DNA from: an uncultured Bacteroides sp.
Lineage (GTDB): Bacteria > Bacteroidota > Bacteroidia > Bacteroidales > Bacteroidaceae
Assembly (NCBI GenBank): GCA_900546645.1
Contig: URDR01000012.1
Coordinates: 1-44,615 of the forward strand
Direction: 5' to 3'
DNA: 44,615 nt
Each line of letters begins with the position of its first letter. Position 1 is the stretch's first letter. The notes under the pieces are model-generated. The model did no database searches, was not told the DNA's origin, and was given only the letters and a program-made list of their open reading frames with translations. Below are positions 40,488-44,615 of the stretch, piece after piece. The translations under genes were made by a program, and so were the position numbers.

Positions 40488-42704
40488 ATGGAAGGTAATG
40501 TTTTTTTTACTCGGGAAGAACGGGCAGAGTTGTTTTCGCTATATAAAAGATTGTTGTTGCTGTCGAAAGATACATTGCAGCGTGATGATTGCAGAAAGCT
40601 GAAAGCGCACTTGATTAAAGCAACGGCTGGAGGAGGAATCCCTCGTAATGTCTTTGGGATGAATCCTATAATCAAAGATATGCAGACGGCTGTGATTCTG
40701 GCTGAAGAAATAGGAATGCGCCGTGCTTCTATTCTTGGTATTATGCTTCATGAATCAGTGAAATATAATTTGTGTACATTGGAAGCAGTTCGTTGTGAAT
40801 ACGGGGAGGATGTGGCAGGAATTATCCGAGGGCTGGTGCGTATCAATGAATTGTATTCAAAGAGTCCTACCATTGAATCGGAAAACTTCCGTAACTTGCT
40901 GTTGTCTTTTGCCGAAGATATGCGGGTTATCTTGATAATCATAGCCGACCGTGTCAATCTGATGCGTCAGATTAAAGATAATCCGAATAATGAGGCCCGG
41001 CTGCAGGTAGCTAATGAGGCTGCTTATTTGTATGCCCCGCTGGCACATAAGTTGGGGTTATATAAACTAAAGTCAGAACTTGAAGACCTTTCGTTGAAAT
41101 ATACTCAGCACGATGTATATTATCATATTAAAGATAAGCTGAATGCCACAAAAGCGGCACGTGACCGTTATATTGAAGCCTTTATTGAACCTGTACGTGC
41201 GAAGTTGGAAGAAGCTGGATTGACTTTTCATATCAAAGGGCGCACCAAGTCTATTCATTCTATTTATCAGAAGATGAAAAAGCAGGGATGTCCGTTTGAG
41301 GGGGTGTATGATTTATTTGCCATCCGTATTATTCTGGATGCTCCACTGGAAAAAGAAAAGCAGGAGTGCTGGCAGGCTTATTCTATTGTCACTGATATGT
41401 ATTTGCCGAATCCCAAGCGTCTGCGCGATTGGCTTTCTGTTCCTAAAAGCAATGGGTATGAGTCGCTTCATATCACAGTAATGGGGCCTGAAGGTAAATG
41501 GGTGGAAGTGCAGATTCGCACGGAACGTATGGATGAAATAGCCGAGAAGGGATTGGCTGCTCACTGGCGCTATAAGGGAATTAAAGGTGAAAGCGGACTG
41601 GATGAGTGGTTGAATACCATTCGTGAAACGCTTGAAAATGCAGATAGTGACCTGGAGGTCATGGATCAGTTTAAGCTTGATTTGTATAAAGATGAGGTTT
41701 TTGTCTTTACTCCAAAGGGGGATTTGCATAAATTGCCACAGGGGGCTACTGTGCTTGATTTTGCTTTTTCCATTCATTCGAACTTGGGATGCCGGTGTAT
41801 CGGGGCGCGGGTGAACGGTAAAAATGTACAGCTGAAGCAGCGGCTCAATAGTGGAGATCAGGTGGAAATCATGACTTCGAATACACAGACTCCCAAGCGT
41901 GACTGGCTGAATTTTGTTACTACCTCGAAGGCTCGCAATAAAATCCGGCAGGCTCTTAAGGAAATTGCTGCCCGCCAGACGCAGTTTGCCAGAGAAACAC
42001 TGGAGCGGAAATTTAAAAACCGGAAATTAGAATACGATGAGGCTATCTTGATGCGCTTGATACGTAAGCTTGGCTTTAAGACTGTTACCGATTTCTATCA
42101 GAGTATAGCCGATGAATCTGCCGACATTAACGGGATAATTGACAAATACCTGGATATGCAAAAGCGGGAAAATGAACAGCGTGAGGATGTGGTTTACCGT
42201 AGTGCTGAGGCTTATAATATGCAGGCAGGTGCCGATGTGAAGGATTATTATAAAGATGATGTACTGGTGATTGACCAGAATCTGAAGGGGCTTGACTTTA
42301 ACCTGGCCAAGTGTTGTAATCCGATTTATGGGGATGAGGTGTTTGGCTTTGTGACTATTTCCGGAGGAATCAAGATACATCGGTGTGACTGCCCGAATGC
42401 CAAGGAAATGAAGTCACGCTTCCCTTATCGTATTGTAAGGGCGCGTTGGGCTGGCAAGAGTCAGGGAAAACAATATCCTATTACTTTGCGTATAGTGGGA
42501 CACGATGATATTGGAATTGTGACGAATATTACTTCTATTATTAATAAGGAAAGTGATATTTCATTGCGTTCTATCAGTATTGACTCTCATGATGGCTTGT
42601 TCTCGGGTATGCTGACTGTCATGGTTGATGATACTTCAAAGCTGGAGTCATTGATTAAGAAAATAAAAACAGTAAAAGGGGTAAAGCAGGTAAACCGGGG
42701 CTAA
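40488..42704 (+). CDS. RelA/SpoT-family (p)ppGpp synthetase with degenerate hydrolase domain
   Basis: 738 aa, full long-RSH length. The N-terminal hydrolase-like domain has LGIMLHESVKYN (H88-E89), where active hydrolases carry H-D and a later E-D, so hydrolysis is probably lost. The synthetase domain is intact: RTKSIHSIYQKMK, YDLFAIRIIL, SNGYESLHITV and EVQIRTERM. TGS (VFVFTPKGDLHKLPQGATVLDFAF), zinc-finger (KCCNPIYGDEVFGF ... HRCDCPNA) and ACT (VGHDDIGIVTNI) domains follow. Likely a RelA-like synthetase; a second, bifunctional enzyme should exist elsewhere in the genome. Confidence 0.92.
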   Translation: MEGNVFFTREERAELFSLYKRLLLLSKDTLQRDDCRKLKAHLIKATAGGGIPRNVFGMNPIIKDMQTAVILAEEIGMRRASILGIMLHESVKYNLCTLEAVRCEYGEDVAGIIRGLVRINELYSKSPTIESENFRNLLLSFAEDMRVILIIIADRVNLMRQIKDNPNNEARLQVANEAAYLYAPLAHKLGLYKLKSELEDLSLKYTQHDVYYHIKDKLNATKAARDRYIEAFIEPVRAKLEEAGLTFHIKGRTKSIHSIYQKMKKQGCPFEGVYDLFAIRIILDAPLEKEKQECWQAYSIVTDMYLPNPKRLRDWLSVPKSNGYESLHITVMGPEGKWVEVQIRTERMDEIAEKGLAAHWRYKGIKGESGLDEWLNTIRETLENADSDLEVMDQFKLDLYKDEVFVFTPKGDLHKLPQGATVLDFAFSIHSNLGCRCIGARVNGKNVQLKQRLNSGDQVEIMTSNTQTPKRDWLNFVTTSKARNKIRQALKEIAARQTQFARETLERKFKNRKLEYDEAILMRLIRKLGFKTVTDFYQSIADESADINGIIDKYLDMQKRENEQREDVVYRSAEAYNMQAGADVKDYYKDDVLVIDQNLKGLDFNLAKCCNPIYGDEVFGFVTISGGIKIHRCDCPNAKEMKSRFPYRIVRARWAGKSQGKQYPITLRIVGHDDIGIVTNITSIINKESDISLRSISIDSHDGLFSGMLTVMVDDTSKLESLIKKIKTVKGVKQVNRG

Positions 42705-42723
42705 TGTTAATAATGCTAATTGA

Positions 42724-42757
42724 TTGACAAGGTTTTCAATAAAAAAGTCTATCTTTG
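42724..42757 (+). promoter_or_regulatory. Promoter of the DUF1573 gene
   Basis: TATCTTTG (42750-42757) with TTGA at 42724, about 22 bases apart, fits the Bacteroides pattern, 30 bases before the start. Confidence 0.65.
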
Positions 42758-42786
42758 TAAAATAGGCTTTTAAAAATAAAAGAAAA

Positions 42787-43185
42787 ATGATGAAAAAGAT
42801 TTTTTTTGCTACGCTGTTTATGATGGTAAGTGTGCTGACTGTTTTGGCTCAGGGCACAGCTGAAATTACTTTTGATAAGACCAGTCATAACTTTGGGGCT
42901 TTTTCTGAAAAAAGTCCGAAGGTTACTTGTAAATTTAAGTTCAAGAATACGGGTGATGGTCCTTTAGTGATTCACCAGGCTATTGCTTCATGTGGATGTA
43001 CAGTTCCTCAATATCCTAAAGAGCCAATCAGACCGGGTGAAGGTGGGGAGGTTACGGTGACTTATGATGGAACAGGTAAGTTCCCCGGTCATTTCCGTAA
43101 AACAATTACTTTGCGTACGAATGGAGCTAATGAAATTACACGTCTGGTAATCGAAGGAGATATGACTCCGGATGTAGCCGAGTAA
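42787..43185 (+). CDS. Exported DUF1573-domain protein
   Basis: 132 aa. A signal peptide (MMKKIFFATLFMMVSVLTVLAQ) precedes an immunoglobulin-like DUF1573 domain with TFDKTSHNFGAF, FKFKNTGDGPLVI, the ASCGCTVPQYPK cysteine motif and GKFPGHFRKTITL. Such proteins are periplasmic; the function is not known. It stands between the RelA-type gene and pgk, with its own promoter and terminator. Confidence 0.88.
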   Translation: MMKKIFFATLFMMVSVLTVLAQGTAEITFDKTSHNFGAFSEKSPKVTCKFKFKNTGDGPLVIHQAIASCGCTVPQYPKEPIRPGEGGEVTVTYDGTGKFPGHFRKTITLRTNGANEITRLVIEGDMTPDVAE

Positions 43186-43204
43186 AAGCAGAATTTGAAA
43201 TAAG

Positions 43205-43257
43205 GAAGAGAGTAAATTGTCTGATATAATATTCCGACAATTTACTCTCTTCTTTTT
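43205..43257 (+). terminator. Intrinsic terminator after the DUF1573 gene
   Basis: Perfect 18-base arms beginning GAAGAGAGTAAATTG, followed by five Ts, 20 bases after the stop. Confidence 0.88.
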
Positions 43258-43306
43258 GTGTTGAGAAAGACGAAAAGGCAGGGCTGAAACGGAACTTATG
43301 GGTATG

Positions 43307-43342
43307 AAAAAGGGAGATATGTCTTATTTAGACATATCTCCC
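43307..43342 (-). terminator. Intrinsic terminator after pgk
   Basis: Perfect GGGAGATATGTC/GACATATCTCCC arms with a 7-base loop, followed leftward by five Ts. Confidence 0.85.
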
Positions 43343-43371
43343 TTTAATGGTTTTATTTCAAACGGTTATTC

Positions 43372-44615
43372 TTATTTGTCACCACGGATAGCAGCGATAC
43401 CCGGAAGGATTTTACCTTCGATAGCTTCCAACAAAGCACCACCACCAGTTGAGATATAAGAAACTTGGTCGGCCATACCGAACTTGTTGATACAAGCTAC
43501 AGAGTCACCACCACCGATTAAAGAGAAAGCACCTTCTTTAGTTGCTTCTGCGATAGCTTCTGCGATAGCTTTTGAACCAGCAGCAAAGTTATCCATTTCG
43601 AATACACCTGCAGGACCGTTCCACAAGATTGTCTTAGCTCCCTTGATAGCAGCTTTGAATTCTTCCTGAGTCTTAGGACCTGCATCCAGACCCATCCAGC
43701 CTTCAGGGATATCATTGTCCGGACAAACCTGCGTGTTTGCATCGTTAGCAAACTTGTCGGCAGCAACACAGTCGCAACCCAATACCAAGTTTACACCTTT
43801 AGCTTTAGCTTTAGCGATGATGTCAAGAGCCAACTGTAATTTGTCGTCTTCTACCAATGAGTTACCGATTTTTCCACCCTTAGCTTTAGCGAAAGTAAAT
43901 GCCATACCACCGCAAAGAATCAAGTTATCTACCTTATCCATCAAGTTTTCGATGATACCTATTTTAGTAGAAACTTTAGAACCACCCATGATAGCAGTAA
44001 ACGGACGTTTGATGTCTTTCAATACATTGTCAACAGCCAAAACTTCTTTTTCCATCAAGTAGCCCAACATTTTGTGGTCTGCATCGAAATAGTCAGCGAT
44101 AACAGCTGTAGAAGCGTGTTTACGGTGAGCTGTACCGAATGCGTCCATTACGTAGCAGTCAGCGTAAGATGCCAAAGTTTTAGCAAATTCTTTCTGAGAA
44201 GCTTTCATTGCCTTTTTAGCGTCTTCGTAAGCAGGGTCTTCTTTGTCGATTCCTACAGGTTTTCCTTCTTCTTCAGGATAGAAACGAAGGTTTTCAAGCA
44301 ATAAAACTTCACCCGGTTTCAAAGCAGCAGCAGCTTCCTGAGCTTTAGCACAGTCTGGTGCGAACTGAACAGCAACACCCAGTGCAGCAGATACAGCGTC
44401 AACAATCTGGCTCAAAGAATATTTTGCGTTTACTTTGCCTTTAGGTTTACCCATGTGTGACATGATAATCAAGGCACCACCGTCAGCCAATACTTTTTTC
44501 AAAGTAGGCAGAGCACCGCGGATACGAGTATCGTCAGTAATTTTACCTTCTTCATTCAAGGGTACATTGAAGTCCACACGAACGATTGCCTTTTTGCCGG
44601 CAAAGTTGAATTTGT
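43372..44615 (-). CDS. pgk: Phosphoglycerate kinase, N-terminus cut by the window edge
   Basis: At least 413 codons are in view. The frame runs through the right edge: KFNFAGKKAIVRVDFNVPL is readable, so the methionine at 44577 is not the start (it is the Val of RVDFNVP). Pgk transfers phosphate between 1,3-bisphosphoglycerate and ADP in glycolysis. Seen: SHMGKPKG, LLLENLRFYPEE, VMDAFGTAHRKHAS, AIMGGSKVSTKIG, ILWNGPAGVFE, LIGGGDSVACINKFG and STGGGALLEAIEGK. Codon use is that of a highly expressed gene. Confidence 0.97.
   Translation of the reverse strand, partial: KFNFAGKKAIVRVDFNVPLNEEGKITDDTRIRGALPTLKKVLADGGALIIMSHMGKPKGKVNAKYSLSQIVDAVSAALGVAVQFAPDCAKAQEAAAALKPGEVLLLENLRFYPEEEGKPVGIDKEDPAYEDAKKAMKASQKEFAKTLASYADCYVMDAFGTAHRKHASTAVIADYFDADHKMLGYLMEKEVLAVDNVLKDIKRPFTAIMGGSKVSTKIGIIENLMDKVDNLILCGGMAFTFAKAKGGKIGNSLVEDDKLQLALDIIAKAKAKGVNLVLGCDCVAADKFANDANTQVCPDNDIPEGWMGLDAGPKTQEEFKAAIKGAKTILWNGPAGVFEMDNFAAGSKAIAEAIAEATKEGAFSLIGGGDSVACINKFGMADQVSYISTGGGALLEAIEGKILPGIAAIRGDK

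Overview
The window looks like a Bacteroidota chromosome of the Bacteroides/Phocaeicola type. Several promoters fit the TAnnTTTG -7 consensus of that group, and the right third holds typical Bacteroides core genes (GGGtGRT protein, NigD-like lipoprotein, DUF4301, PadR/PspC pair, MetH, SmpB, RelA/SpoT-type enzyme, PurT, Pgk). The left 27 kb is visibly more AT-rich and gene-dense. It consists of mobile-element genes and is cut by the left window edge.

Layout of the mobile region (1 to about 27.35 kb): a DUF3987 P-loop protein with an N-terminal membrane helix (+ strand) faces a long leftward set of genes. From right to left these are a tyrosine integrase with candidate attachment or arm sites (27.26-27.35 kb), a GIY-YIG homing endonuclease, two small peptides, a DUF3871 protein, a single-strand annealing protein plus PD-(D/E)XK exonuclease pair, and a cluster of ten very small overlapping genes. 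Next come a serine recombinase operon ending in a YubB-like protein and a three-gene WYL regulator / HNH-like membrane protein / tail-anchored coiled-coil operon. Then follow two Sel1-repeat proteins, an R2K-type ATP-grasp protein set among members of an unrecognised paralogous family, two pairs of small hypotheticals, a VirE_N/BT4734-type primase-like protein, a radical SAM protein and a DEAD-like helicase. No capsid, tail, relaxase or conjugation gene is in view, so prophage and integrative element cannot be separated from this window alone.

Two blocks are the best candidates for something undescribed. (1) 13.28-16.36 kb: WYL regulator, 530-aa HNH-like protein with C-terminal hydrophobic segments, and 183-aa tail-anchored partner, all with overlapping reading frames and a perfect 8-bp inverted repeat 38 bases before the first start codon. 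The organisation resembles WYL-controlled anti-phage operons. (2) 7.2-12.2 kb: four related genes (one decayed) sharing a C-terminal module with an ECG-x-Y-x-[DN]-Y-[YF] ... PG-x-[FY] signature. The module is joined either to a membrane N-terminus or to Sel1 repeats, and an ATP-grasp gene lies among them. A relic of a Sel1 gene end and a nonsense/frameshift pseudogene show recent duplication and decay.

The core region (27.5 kb to the end) carries short operons separated by clear hairpin terminators. Two core enzymes are unusual: MetH ends after the B12 domain, without the reactivation domain, and the RelA/SpoT-type protein has lost the HD motif of the hydrolase domain. All calls rest on reading the sequence; no database search was run.
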